Shown: positions 28,876 to 37,837 of the stretch, piece after piece
Layout: each line of letters starts with the position of its first letter
Position numbering within the stretch: position 1 is the first letter of the stretch
NCBI RefSeq assembly: GCF_000014125.1
Contig: NC_008593.1
Location: 2,046,001 to 2,110,000 of the forward strand
DNA: 64,000 nt
Source: Clostridium novyi NT
Lineage (GTDB): Bacteria; Bacillota; Clostridia; Clostridiales; Clostridiaceae
Direction: 5' to 3'
Notes under the pieces: model-generated
The model's input: only the letters and a program-made list of their open reading frames with translations
Database searches by the model: none
Told to the model about the DNA's origin: nothing
Translations under genes and position numbers: made by a program

Positions 28876-29808
28876 CTAAACTGCTCCAATGTTGCATTTT
28901 AATCCTATATTTTCTACTACAGACTTTAATTTTTCCATATACTCATTAGTAGGAGTTTTAATTTCATCACTTATTTTATATTCTTTTCCTAGACATTCAT
29001 ACTTGTTTACTCCAAGTTTATGGTAAGGCAGAAGATGAATTTCATCTACCATCTTTAAAGTTGTAGCAAACTTTGCTATATCCTCTATACTTTTTTCATC
29101 TGCATTAAAACCAGGTATTACAGGAACTCTCACAATTGTTTTAACTCCTAATTCAGATATTCTTTTTGCATTTTCTAATATAATATCATTTTTAACTCCT
29201 GTATATTCTAAGTGTTTTTGTGTATCTACTGTTTTTATATCTAATAGAACTAAGTCTATCCATTCCATTGTTTCATCTATTATATCTTTGCTTGTATATG
29301 AAGTGGTTTCAATAGCAGTATTTATGCCTAATTCTTTAAATCCTTTAAGAAGATTTAATGCAAAAGACGGTTGCATTAGTGGTTCTCCCCCCGATAAGGT
29401 AACACCTCCACCTGAACGTCTAAATTGAACAAAATCCTTTTTTACATTATCAATAACTTCTTTTACACTTTTTTCTTCTCCTACTTTTACAATTGCCCCT
29501 GGATAACAGTTCTCTACACACTCTCCACATTCATTACATTTATCTCTTAATATCCTATATTTATTATTAAAATCTATAGCATTCTCCCTGCAAACAACTT
29601 CACATCTATGACAATCTGTACAATTTTTAGAGTTAAATAAAATTTGACTATATCTGCTTTGAGATTCTGGATTACTACACCAATGGCAAGATAGTGGACA
29701 TCCTTTTAAAAACACTATAGTTCTAATACCCGGTCCATCATTTACTGAGAATCTTTGTACATTAAAAACATTTCCTTTTTCTTCATAGTTAACATTAGTT
29801 TTTAGCAT
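28876..29808 (-). CDS. Glycyl radical enzyme activase (radical SAM, ferredoxin insert)
   Basis: About 310 residues from the ATG at 29808, behind GGGAGAGAGGGG; an in-frame start at 29862 overlaps no clear site. Radical SAM cluster CX3CX2C is present as CPLSCHWC, preceded by SVNDGPGIRTIVFLKG. A two-cluster ferredoxin-like insert follows, with CTDCHRCEVVC and CNECGECVENC, which is typical of activases for non-PFL glycyl radical enzymes such as glycerol dehydratase and absent from PflA. It installs the glycyl radical on the 29890-32301 product. It is 80 bases downstream of that gene and shares its transcript. Confidence 0.93.
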   Translation of the reverse strand: MLKTNVNYEEKGNVFNVQRFSVNDGPGIRTIVFLKGCPLSCHWCSNPESQSRYSQILFNSKNCTDCHRCEVVCRENAIDFNNKYRILRDKCNECGECVENCYPGAIVKVGEEKSVKEVIDNVKKDFVQFRRSGGGVTLSGGEPLMQPSFALNLLKGFKELGINTAIETTSYTSKDIIDETMEWIDLVLLDIKTVDTQKHLEYTGVKNDIILENAKRISELGVKTIVRVPVIPGFNADEKSIEDIAKFATTLKMVDEIHLLPYHKLGVNKYECLGKEYKISDEIKTPTNEYMEKLKSVVENIGLKCNIGAV

Positions 29809-29889
29809 AGTACACCCCTCTCTCCCTTTTAAATAAACTTTAAGACTTGAATAATAACTCAAGCCTTAAAGTAAATTCATAAATATATT

Positions 29890-32301
29890 TTATAATTCTT
29901 GTTCTGTTCTCTTTATAATATCATCTTGAATTTCCTTATTTAAGCAAATGAATTGAGCACTATAACCTGCAACTCTAACTATTAAATCTCTATATTTTTC
30001 TGGATGTTTTTGTGCATCAAGTAATACATTTTTATCAACTACATTAAATTGTATATGCATTCCTTTATGATCAAAATAACTACGTATTAAAGTTCCTAAA
30101 TTTCTAAGACCATTGTCTCCTTTTAAAGAACTAGGATTGAATTTTTGATTAAATAAAGTTCCACTTGGTGCTGCATAATGTTCTAATTTTGCTACAGAAT
30201 TTGCAGCGGCAGTAGGTCCGTTAACATCTGCACCTCTAGTTGGAGAAACTCCATCTGCTATAGGCTGATATGCTTCTCTTCCATCTGGTGTTGCACCAAC
30301 TAGACTTCCTAAGTGAACATTATTTGAAACTGGATATAATCCTGGTAAGAATTTTCCTCCACGTTGATTAAAATGTTTTAATACTTCATTACAATATATT
30401 AATGCTCCTTCCCTTGTAAATTCATCAACTTCATCTATATCATTTCCAAACTTAGGAGCTCTATGAAGAAGCATTTGTTTTATTCCCTGTAATTCATTTT
30501 TCTTACCTTCATCTTTTTCATCTTTACCAAAATTACCATCAAGTGCTTGTTTTAATTTATCTAAAGTTATTTTTTCATCATCAAATACAAGCTTTTTAAT
30601 TGCCATAAATGAATCTCCAACATTTGCAATACCAACTCCTAGTGGACCTGAAAAACGATAATGTCCGCCACCTTCTTGAATTGATTTTCCTTTAGCTATA
30701 CAATCATCAAGCATTGCTGATAAGAATGGAAGTGGCGCTCTTTCCCTGTGAGCTATATCAACACAGTTATCTGCTGAAACCATTTGCGCTACAAAATACT
30801 CCATTTGTTTTTTATATGCTTCTATGACTTCATCTATATCCTTAAATTCTTCAAATTCCCCTGTCTTTGGACCAACTTGTTTTCCGTCCATCTTACCATT
30901 ATCTATAGTCAATTTTAATATTTGAGCTAAATTAAAGAATGCTGCATCATACCATCCATCAGTTTTTCCTGGTTTTTGTGGCTCAACACATCCTACAATA
31001 GCATAGTCTCTTGCGTCCTCTAAAGTCATTCCATTGTTAACAAGCATAGGAATTATAACCTCATCATTATAAAATGCTGGAAGACCTGTTCCAAGTCGTG
31101 TTAGCTCACAAGTTCTTATTAAGAATTCTTCTGGAGTTTTGCTCCATATTCTAACTGAAAGAGATGGTTGAGGAAGTTTTAAACTACCTGTAGCATCAAG
31201 ACACATATATGATAATTCATTAGTTGCATCTTTTCCTTCTTCTGTTTGACCACCAACTATTAAGTTTTGGAACATTGAATATCCACTAAAAGCTTTTGTA
31301 GTAGTTTCATCACGAACCTTAGTAAGATCATTAAATTTAACCCATAAGCATTGAAGAATTTCTCTGTTTTCTTCCTTAGTTACAACATTATTGTCTACAT
31401 CACTCTTAAAATATGGATACATGTATTGGTCAAATCTTGCTGGAGAGATGGCATGACCATTAGATTCTAAACTTATTATAGCTTGAACAAACCAAAATGA
31501 TTGACATGCTTCATAAAATGTTGTTGCTGGATTTTCAGGTACTTTACTACATATTTCAGCTATCTTTAATAATTCTTCTTTTCTCTTACAATCTTCTGTA
31601 TTTTCTGATAATTCTTTAGCTAATTTAGCATATCTTCTAGCATAATCAATAGCCGCCTCACAAGATATTATTACAGCTTCCCAAAACGTTCTTTTCTTTA
31701 TATATTCAGGATCACTTTTATCTGCACTATCCATCTTAGCTTTAATTTCTTCAATTATTCCTTTAAATCCAAGTTCTAAAACTTTTTTATAGTCTACTGA
31801 TATATGTCCAAGTCCATTAAAATAATAATTTGCTACAGTAAACACTTTAGCTCCCATTGCCTCTAAAGTTTCTTTAGGCATATAAGAAGTTGCAAGTTCA
31901 CTTACTGTTTTTCCTTCCCAATACTTAAATATATCTATTAATTCTGATTTTACTTCCTCTGAAATTTGAAATGAATCGGATGTTCTCTTAGGAAGCTTTT
32001 CAAATTCTTCAACTAGCCACTTATTTGAGAATTCCGGAAATACTTGAGCTGATCTAGAATTTTTAGTTAAGCTACCTACTATAAGTTCACCCTCTCTAAT
32101 AACTATTGGCATTTCATTTAAGATTTTTTCTAATGCCTTAGCTTTACGAATAATTATAGGTTGATTTTCTGTTTCCTTGAATGATTCAGTTAGTAATCTT
32201 GCTCTCTCTACTTCTATACATGGAGTTGCTGAAAGTATTTGTTCTTTTAACTTTTCAACTCTCTTAGTTGGTATACTAAATCCTCTTGCTAAAACATCCA
32301 T
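29890..32301 (-). CDS. Glycyl radical enzyme, glycerol/diol dehydratase-like
   Basis: 803 residues. The radical site is RVAGYSAQF with Gly779, exactly 24 residues from the C-terminus as in the C. butyricum B12-independent glycerol dehydratase. The thiyl Cys438 and catalytic Glu440 lie in GCVEP; a single Cys rules out pyruvate formate-lyase, which needs two adjacent. Matching from memory to glycerol dehydratase numbering, His164, His281, Tyr339, Cys433, Glu435 and Asp447 correspond to His166, His283, Tyr341, Cys438, Glu440 and Asp452. The substrate-contacting Ser282 corresponds to Ala284. The likely reaction is elimination of a small polyol or similar compound; the exact substrate is unknown. 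Confidence 0.88.
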   Translation of the reverse strand: MDVLARGFSIPTKRVEKLKEQILSATPCIEVERARLLTESFKETENQPIIIRKAKALEKILNEMPIVIREGELIVGSLTKNSRSAQVFPEFSNKWLVEEFEKLPKRTSDSFQISEEVKSELIDIFKYWEGKTVSELATSYMPKETLEAMGAKVFTVANYYFNGLGHISVDYKKVLELGFKGIIEEIKAKMDSADKSDPEYIKKRTFWEAVIISCEAAIDYARRYAKLAKELSENTEDCKRKEELLKIAEICSKVPENPATTFYEACQSFWFVQAIISLESNGHAISPARFDQYMYPYFKSDVDNNVVTKEENREILQCLWVKFNDLTKVRDETTTKAFSGYSMFQNLIVGGQTEEGKDATNELSYMCLDATGSLKLPQPSLSVRIWSKTPEEFLIRTCELTRLGTGLPAFYNDEVIIPMLVNNGMTLEDARDYAIVGCVEPQKPGKTDGWYDAAFFNLAQILKLTIDNGKMDGKQVGPKTGEFEEFKDIDEVIEAYKKQMEYFVAQMVSADNCVDIAHRERAPLPFLSAMLDDCIAKGKSIQEGGGHYRFSGPLGVGIANVGDSFMAIKKLVFDDEKITLDKLKQALDGNFGKDEKDEGKKNELQGIKQMLLHRAPKFGNDIDEVDEFTREGALIYCNEVLKHFNQRGGKFLPGLYPVSNNVHLGSLVGATPDGREAYQPIADGVSPTRGADVNGPTAAANSVAKLEHYAAPSGTLFNQKFNPSSLKGDNGLRNLGTLIRSYFDHKGMHIQFNVVDKNVLLDAQKHPEKYRDLIVRVAGYSAQFICLNKEIQDDIIKRTEQEL

Positions 32302-32346
32302 TTTCTCTCCCCCTAATATTAAAATATGAACTTTGTTATTTTATAA

Positions 32347-32360
32347 GTAAAACGATTACA
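32347..32360 (+). promoter_or_regulatory. Weak cre-like site before the glycyl radical enzyme gene
   Basis: GTAAAACGATTACA matches 8 of the 10 fixed positions of the CcpA consensus TGWAANCGNTNWCA, missing the first two. It lies about 50 bases before the start codon. Catabolite control of such an enzyme would be plausible but the match is weak. Confidence 0.3.
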
Positions 32361-32390
32361 TGAGCTACATGTAGTTTTCTGTTCTCATGT
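32358..32390. promoter_or_regulatory. Nested inverted repeat, candidate operator
   Basis: ACATGAG at 32358 and CTCATGT at 32384 form a 7-bp inverted repeat, and between them lies the perfect 10-bp palindrome CTACATGTAG at 32365-32374. It is 75-100 bases before the glycyl radical enzyme start. The rest of the 32302-32533 gap is plain AT-rich DNA without a clear promoter. Confidence 0.4.
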
Positions 32391-32533
32391 CCATATCAAT
32401 ATAATACAACTATTTTAAAATTATATTTAATATTTTTTTATCTATTTTATATAATTATTTGAACATATAAATTCACATTTTATGTTAATTATTTATCTAT
32501 TATACTTTCTTATCATTTAAGTATATTTTTATG

Positions 32534-33274
32534 CTAAAATCGTGAATTAGTTCTATATTCAGAAGGAGTCATATTAACTATTTTCTTAAATACCTTACAA
32601 AAATAGTTAGGTTCATTATATCCAACACTAAATGCAATTTCATTTATACTTATATTAGAATTTATAAGTATTTCTTTTGCTTTATCTATTCTTATCTTTG
32701 TAATATACCTATTAAAATTTATCCCCATTTCTTTTTTAAATAATTTACTTAAATAACTGCTACTAAAATTAACATGATCAGCAACATCTTTTAAGGTTAT
32801 ATCATTTTTAAAATTTTTATCTATATATTCCACAACCTCTTGAAATTCTTCTGTACAATTTTTATTGCTTTCTTCTATTCTTTTTTTATTGTCCTTTATA
32901 AACTCATTTAATATATCAACTATCTTTTGAGGTCTTATAGGTTTTAACAAATAATCATCAACTTTTATTCTTAATGCCTTTTGGACAAATTTAAAATCAT
33001 CATATACACTCATAAGTATAATTTTTTTATTTTTATCCTTTTTCTTTATTCTATCTGCAACTTCAAGTCCATTGATCCCTGGCATTGCAAACCCTAAAAA
33101 TATAACATCAGGATCTAATTCTTCACTCATCTTTATTGCTTCTTCCCCATCTTGCGCTTTTCCTATAACTTTAGCTAGTTTAACATTTCTATCTATAATT
33201 AATTTTAAAGCTTCAATTTCTAAGTGTTCACAATCTGCAAGCATCACTCTACACATGCTAATTACCACCCCCAT
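32534..33274 (-). CDS. AraC-type response regulator with degenerate receiver
   Basis: 246 residues: receiver domain (about 8-125) and a C-terminal AraC pair of helix-turn-helices (LKDVADHVNFSSSYLSKLFK and INEIAFSVGYNEPNYFCKVFKK). The receiver lacks its phospho-acceptor: the usual DxxMPG reads GFAMPG with Gly61 in place of Asp, and the acidic pocket reads ADCE with a Cys. The switch Ser (ILMSVYDDF) and Lys (LLKPIRP) remain. It probably controls the adjacent glycyl radical operon. ATG at 33274 follows AGGGG; an ATG at 33256 with GGGGGTGG is an equally good start. Confidence 0.9.
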   Translation of the reverse strand: MGVVISMCRVMLADCEHLEIEALKLIIDRNVKLAKVIGKAQDGEEAIKMSEELDPDVIFLGFAMPGINGLEVADRIKKKDKNKKIILMSVYDDFKFVQKALRIKVDDYLLKPIRPQKIVDILNEFIKDNKKRIEESNKNCTEEFQEVVEYIDKNFKNDITLKDVADHVNFSSSYLSKLFKKEMGINFNRYITKIRIDKAKEILINSNISINEIAFSVGYNEPNYFCKVFKKIVNMTPSEYRTNSRF

Positions 33275-33283
33275 TTATTACCC

Positions 33284-34525
33284 CTAAACTTTTTTATGCG
33301 AATTTTGATCTATAAAAGGAATTTTTAAACTTATAAGTGTCCCTCTATTTACCTTACTTTTTATATCCATATTATAATTTTTTCCATAGTAAGAATGCAT
33401 TATTTCATTAACATTATAAATTTGTTTCCATACGCAATCCTCATTATTACTTTTTAAGTTTGAAAGCGCATATAGTTTATTTTCAGGAATTCCAACTCCA
33501 TTATCCCTTATTTCAATAACAATAGTATTTTTTATAAAGTAACCTTTTATATAAACTACTCCCGCTTCTTTTTTAGGATGCAACCCATTTATTACAGCAT
33601 TTTCAACAAGACTTTGTATAACCATTGATGGTATCTTTAAATTTTTCATATTTTCATCTACATCTATTTTATACCTAATCTTTTTTTCAAAAATAATAGT
33701 TTGTATTTTTAAATAGACACAAGTATTTTCTAACTCTTCTTGTATTGTTACTTTATTTCCACTGTTTTTATAAGCATATCTTATTAAAGTAGCTAATAAG
33801 TAAGTAATCTCTTCCGTTCTATTTGCATTTTCAATTATAGCAAGTCTTGATATAGAGTTTAACGTATTCAGTAATAAATTTGGATTTAAATTAGATTGTA
33901 TTATCTTTACCTTATAATTTTTTAGTGTTTCCTCTAATTTAGCCATTTCTTCTTTTTCCTTTGCTAGTTTTACATTTGCAAAGTTTAATTCATCCTTTAT
34001 TAATAATAATTGAGACTTTTCAACTAGTTGATTTACTACTAAGTGGACAACATTAGCTATAGCCATCAATTTGTCATATTCCATTGATATAATTTCACCA
34101 TAATATTTTTTTATATTATCAGTTATTGTTTCAGTATTAAAATTATAATCTACCTCTTTTATTGATGAATACTTTGTATCCTTCATAACTACTTGTCCAA
34201 ATAGAATAGCCCCTAAGTAATTATCATTAACAATTATAGGCACCGCTACATCAACAAGTCCTGCATGACATCTAAATATATATGGTTCTTTTCTTATTGC
34301 AGCTTCTAATCCCGCATGAGCATTTGCACTATAGCACATTTTCATTCCTTGTGGCGTACTCCTCATTTTTTTGCAAAAAGTAGAAAAATTACAATACTTA
34401 TTTATGGGATTTCCTGTAAAATCTATTATGTTATAAGCTAGGTTAGTTATCTTAGCCATGTTCCCTTGTATATCCTTCAATAATTTGGAATCTATTAGGT
34501 AATTTAATTTTAAATCCTTGTCCAC
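33284..34525 (-). CDS. PocR-domain sensor histidine kinase, phospho-His absent
   Basis: 413 residues, no membrane segment. Residues about 10-165 form a PocR-type sensory domain (CKKMRSTPQGMKMCYSANAHAG, YIFRCHAGLVDVAVPII, LGAILFGQ); PocR domains are known or proposed to bind small alcohols and diols. A coiled coil (170-205) leads to a LytS-type kinase core. The normal NPHFLFNTL motif reads NPNLLLNTL, so the phospho-acceptor His is Asn216. The ATP-binding part retains VENAVINGL and RDNGVGIPENKL. It stops 10 bases before the regulator gene, so the two are co-expressed. C. butyricum glycerol dehydratase is also paired with a two-component system. Confidence 0.9.
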   Translation of the reverse strand: MDKDLKLNYLIDSKLLKDIQGNMAKITNLAYNIIDFTGNPINKYCNFSTFCKKMRSTPQGMKMCYSANAHAGLEAAIRKEPYIFRCHAGLVDVAVPIIVNDNYLGAILFGQVVMKDTKYSSIKEVDYNFNTETITDNIKKYYGEIISMEYDKLMAIANVVHLVVNQLVEKSQLLLIKDELNFANVKLAKEKEEMAKLEETLKNYKVKIIQSNLNPNLLLNTLNSISRLAIIENANRTEEITYLLATLIRYAYKNSGNKVTIQEELENTCVYLKIQTIIFEKKIRYKIDVDENMKNLKIPSMVIQSLVENAVINGLHPKKEAGVVYIKGYFIKNTIVIEIRDNGVGIPENKLYALSNLKSNNEDCVWKQIYNVNEIMHSYYGKNYNMDIKSKVNRGTLISLKIPFIDQNSHKKV

Positions 34526-34564
34526 AAGTAAATTTCTCCTTTCTAGGCTTAATTATTATCTTAA

Positions 34565-34593
34565 CATTACCTTTTTTTGATAACCTATGTCAA
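34565..34593 (-). promoter_or_regulatory. Candidate promoter of the sensor/regulator operon
   Basis: A perfect TTGACA on the minus strand at 34593-34588 with a weak -10 (GTAATG at 17 bases or TAATGT at 18). The -35 sits in the centre of the inverted repeat at 34578-34600. Confidence 0.5.
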
Positions 34594-34600
34594 GTTATCA
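34578..34600. promoter_or_regulatory. Inverted repeat over the kinase promoter -35
   Basis: TGATAAC and GTTATCA are perfect 7-bp arms separated by 9 bases containing the -35 hexamer. The two-fold symmetry over a promoter element is typical of a repressor operator; the protein is not known. Confidence 0.5.
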
Positions 34601-34669
34601 CTATATAAAATTCATACCAATATTACGTAAAAATTTTTCTAACCATATTTATCTAATAACCTATTAATG

Positions 34670-34702
34670 TTATTATTAATTTAAATTTTAAATTAATAAT
34701 AA
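34670..34702. repeat. 33-bp perfect A/T-only palindrome before lepB
   Basis: Two 16-base arms (TTATTATTAATTTAAA and its complement) flank a single central T. The 3' arm touches the GGGAGG ribosome binding site of lepB. It may be an operator or an RNA hairpin near the ribosome binding site. Confidence 0.8.
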
Positions 34703-34718
34703 GGGAGGATAATTTATA

Positions 34719-35249
34719 GTGAATATAAAAAAGTTTTTTATTAACTATATATCACCAATACTTATTGGAGTAATTTGTTACTTTGTTATATCTCGTTTTT
34801 TACTTTTTCAAGTTAGAGTACCATCAATGTCAATGTACCCAACTATTAAACCTGGTGATAGAATTATGGTTTCTATTTTGCATAGTCAAAAAAGTTTACA
34901 TCGTGGAGATATTGTGGTATTTAATTCCAAAGAGGAAAATGAATATATGATCAAAAGGTTAATAGGACTTCCTGGAGATGACATTAATATTACTGAAAAT
35001 GGTGAAGTTTATATTAACAATGAAAAAATAGATGAACCTTATGTAGTTTATAACGGTGGTGCCTTTGGAAAATTTAAAGTACCTGATAATTGCTACTTTT
35101 TTATGGGTGACAACAGAAATAACTCCTTTGACTCAAGAAGATGGAATAATCCTTATATTCAATGGGAAGATATTAAGGGTAAAGCACAAATTATAATCTA
35201 TCCATTTAATAGATTGGGTAAATTTAAAGTAGGTAACACATCTAACTAG
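34719..35249 (+). CDS. lepB: Type I signal peptidase
   Basis: 176 residues, typical of Gram-positive SipS-like enzymes. One N-terminal membrane helix (YISPILIGVICYFVISRFLLF), the catalytic Ser in RVPSMSMYPT, the catalytic Lys in YMIKRLIGLPGD and the C-terminal box GDNRNNSFDSR. It removes signal peptides from secreted proteins on the outer membrane face. The start is a GTG at 34719, 8 bases after GGGAGGAT. It is monocistronic and divergent from the kinase gene. Confidence 0.96.
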   Translation: MNIKKFFINYISPILIGVICYFVISRFLLFQVRVPSMSMYPTIKPGDRIMVSILHSQKSLHRGDIVVFNSKEENEYMIKRLIGLPGDDINITENGEVYINNEKIDEPYVVYNGGAFGKFKVPDNCYFFMGDNRNNSFDSRRWNNPYIQWEDIKGKAQIIIYPFNRLGKFKVGNTSN

Positions 35250-35360
35250 ACCCATTATATAATGTAATATATTTCAAGTTATAATTCATTTTTGCATATG
35301 ATTATGGTAATATAGTAAATATACACCATAATTATATGCAAAAGGATGTGCTTTTTTGTT

Positions 35361-36176
35361 ATGAAATTTCGTAAATTATTTATTTTTTTTATTTTTATAT
35401 TATGTATAATGTTTTGTACTTCATGTGGTGTTTCTATAGCAATAGATTCATCGGCACCTTATAAAGAAGAAGGATCACTCACCAAAACTTTTGAAACTCA
35501 AAATCAAAAATCCCTTACAATTAATGACTCTAATAGTAGCTTAACTATTGTAAAAAAACCTATTCACACTATAAATGTTACTTGTCACAAAACAGTTGGT
35601 GGTAAAAATGAAGCCTCAGTTAAAGACTTTTATAAAAAAATTAATTATAATATTAAAAATACCAATGGTGAGCTTACACTAAATTCTTCTTATCCTAAAT
35701 TACAAGGCAATCAAGTAAATAATTTGAATCTTCAAACATATATAGAAATACCAGACTTCATAGAAAATATTAAAATAATTAATACCACTGGAAATACTTC
35801 CATTAAAGATTCTTATAAATCTATTAACATTGCCAGTGATGTTGGCAATATAAACATTGCTAGTTCTAGTAATACCTTACTCATAGCTTCAAATGTAGGA
35901 AATATACATTTTCATGGTTCCAGTAAAAATGCTAATATTTCCTCTGACGTTGGAAACATTGATTTTAATGTAGATAATCTTAATAAAGATCATGTTTATG
36001 CTTTTAAAAATCATGTAGGAAACACCACAATAACACTTCCTAAATACAGTAAAATTAATTTAGAATCTAAAAATAATAAAATTAAAATAGACGATAATAT
36101 AAACCAATGCAAAGATGGAACTAAATTTTTAATAAATGATAGTTCAACAGGAAACATAAAGATACAATGTAAATAA
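35361..36176 (+). CDS. DUF4097-type beta-solenoid lipoprotein
   Basis: About 271 residues from the ATG at 35361; another in-frame ATG at 35346 directly abuts AAAGG and is less likely. A signal peptide ends in a lipobox-like MFCTSCG, so it should be a lipoprotein. The mature part is beta-rich with repeated units ASDVGNINIASSS, ASNVGNIHFHGSS and SSDVGNIDFNVD about 20 residues apart, then VGNTTITLPK. These are the DUF4097/putative adhesin pattern. Function unknown; members are often linked to envelope stress. Confidence 0.85.
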   Translation: MKFRKLFIFFIFILCIMFCTSCGVSIAIDSSAPYKEEGSLTKTFETQNQKSLTINDSNSSLTIVKKPIHTINVTCHKTVGGKNEASVKDFYKKINYNIKNTNGELTLNSSYPKLQGNQVNNLNLQTYIEIPDFIENIKIINTTGNTSIKDSYKSINIASDVGNINIASSSNTLLIASNVGNIHFHGSSKNANISSDVGNIDFNVDNLNKDHVYAFKNHVGNTTITLPKYSKINLESKNNKIKIDDNINQCKDGTKFLINDSSTGNIKIQCK

Positions 36177-36181
36177 TAAGT

Positions 36182-36211
36182 AAAACTCCCCATATATTAT
36201 TGGAGAGTTTT
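36182..36211 (+). terminator. Convergent terminator between lipoprotein gene and pyrE
   Basis: AAAACTC / GAGTTTT outer stem plus CCA / TGG inner pairing, followed on the plus strand by TATTTTTATTT. It may also serve pyrE from the other side. Confidence 0.75.
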
Positions 36212-36222
36212 ATTTTTATTTA

Positions 36223-36795
36223 CTATTTTATTTTTCTGCTACCTGGTTTTACATATGGTATACCTTGTTTACATAGTGGACAGTTTTCTTTTTCATAACT
36301 TTCGATTTCAAGTTCTATAGCACTGTATATTGGATAATCTATATGGCTGCTTTTTCTATCTGCTATACAAGCAATTCCTATAACTTCTCCACCTAAGCTT
36401 TTTATAACTTCTGCTGTTTCCATTGATGATTTTCCTGTTGTTACTACATCTTCAGTTATTAAAACTTTTTGTCCTTTTTTTATTTCAAATCCACGTTTTA
36501 ATGTCATCTTTCCATCTACTCTTTCGGTAAATATTGCTGGTTTTCCAAGTTGACGTCCAAGTTCATACGCAACTATTACCCCACCCATTGCAGGTCCTAA
36601 AACTATATCAAAATCTAAATTTTCAACTTTATCTTTAATTACGCTTAATACTTTTTCTGCCTTGTCTGGATATTGTAATAATTTCGCACATTGTACATAT
36701 CTGTTACTGTGTCTTCCTGATGATAATAAAAAGTGTCCTTCTAATAGTGCTTCAACCTCTTTTAATACTTCTATAACATTTACATTATTACTCAT
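36223..36795 (-). CDS. pyrE: Orotate phosphoribosyltransferase
   Basis: 190 residues from the ATG at 36795, behind GGAGG; an ATG at 36810 precedes that site. The PRPP-binding loop is [14 protein letters not shown], with [15 protein letters not shown] at the N-terminus and [24 protein letters not shown] Cys-containing tail ([18 protein letters not shown]) is characteristic of the clostridial/archaeal-like PyrE group. It makes OMP from orotate. Last gene of the pyr operon, separated from pyrD by 145 bases of AT-rich spacer carrying AATTG heptads. Confidence 0.96.
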   Translation of the reverse strand: MSNNVNVIEVLKEVEALLEGHFLLSSGRHSNRYVQCAKLLQYPDKAEKVLSVIKDKVENLDFDIVLGPAMGGVIVAYELGRQLGKPAIFTERVDGKMTLKRGFEIKKGQKVLITEDVVTTGKSSMETAEVIKSLGGEVIGIACIADRKSSHIDYPIYSAIELEIESYEKENCPLCKQGIPYVKPGSRKIK

Positions 36796-36940
36796 TTTAT
36801 ATTCCTCCAATTTATATATTCATTTTATTCAATTAACAATTTACAATTATCAACTCTCAAATTCTTATTCTTTTCCTACTGCCTTTACTTTGCAATTCCC
36901 TTGTTTCTTATTTATCTGTTGTTTTTTTTCACCTTGTCTT

Positions 36941-37837
36941 TTAAATAATCCCTCTTATTTCTTCTATGTTTTTAATTCCTTCTCTAACCATAAACTTTTC
37001 TATTCCATCTATTATATCTAGTGCTATGTTTGGCTTTATAAAATTTGCTGTTCCTATTTGCACCGCAGTTGCTCCTGCCATTATAAATTCTATAGCATCT
37101 TCTGATGATACAATTCCACCCATTCCTATTACTGGCACATCTACATTTTTACAAACCTCATGAACCATTCTAAGTGCTATTGGTTTTATTGCTGGTCCTG
37201 AAAGTCCTGCGTATACATTGTTAAATACTGGTTTTCTTTTGTTTATATCTATTGCCATAGCTTTAAAAGTATTTACAAGTGAAATTCCGTCCGCTCCTGC
37301 TTTGCAACACTTTTCTGCCATGTCTATTATGTTTTCTGCATTAGGTGATAGCTTTACAACCAATGGTTTTTTGCATATTTCCCTAACTTTAGATACTACA
37401 TCATAAGCCACATTTGATTTTATTCCAAATGCCATACCCCCAGATTTTACATTTGGACAAGATATATTCAGTTCAATTATATCTACATCTGTGTTATTTA
37501 ATTTTTCAATTCCCCTTAGATAGTCTTCAACAGATCCCCCACCAAGATTTGCAAAGATAGCTGTATCTAATTTTCTCATTTTAGGAAGTTTATCTTTTAT
37601 AAATGCTTCAACTCCTGGATTTTGAAGTCCTACACTGTTCATAATTCCACTTGGAGTTTCCCATATTCTAATGCCATCATTACCTTCTTTAGGATTTATA
37701 GTAAGTCCCTTTGTTGAAATTCCGCCTAATCTTTCAACATCGAAGATTTCTTCATACTCTTCTCCAAATCCAAAAGTTCCTGATGCTGCAATTACAGGAT
37801 TTTTTAAATCAACTCCACATACATTTACATTAATCAT
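36941..37837 (-). CDS. pyrD: Dihydroorotate dehydrogenase B, catalytic subunit
   Basis: About 298 residues from the ATG at 37837, overlapping the end of pyrK by 8 bases; a longer in-frame start at 37897 would sit inside pyrK. FMN barrel motifs include [28 protein letters not shown] with the catalytic Cys, VVKLSPN and [19 protein letters not shown]. It is class 1B, which works with PyrK and NAD+. The overlap with pyrK fits a tight 2:2 complex. Confidence 0.96.
   Translation of the reverse strand: MINVNVCGVDLKNPVIAASGTFGFGEEYEEIFDVERLGGISTKGLTINPKEGNDGIRIWETPSGIMNSVGLQNPGVEAFIKDKLPKMRKLDTAIFANLGGGSVEDYLRGIEKLNNTDVDIIELNISCPNVKSGGMAFGIKSNVAYDVVSKVREICKKPLVVKLSPNAENIIDMAEKCCKAGADGISLVNTFKAMAIDINKRKPVFNNVYAGLSGPAIKPIALRMVHEVCKNVDVPVIGMGGIVSSEDAIEFIMAGATAVQIGTANFIKPNIALDIIDGIEKFMVREGIKNIEEIRGII

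Noticed and set aside
29890..32301. Pyruvate formate-lyase
   Set aside because: PFL needs two adjacent cysteines; here only one Cys (GCVEP) is present, and the activase has a ferredoxin insert that PflA lacks.
36811..36940. Small gene or RNA between pyrD and pyrE
   Set aside because: The gap is AT-rich with AATTG heptads but no start with a usable site, no hairpin-plus-T-run and no recognisable RNA fold.
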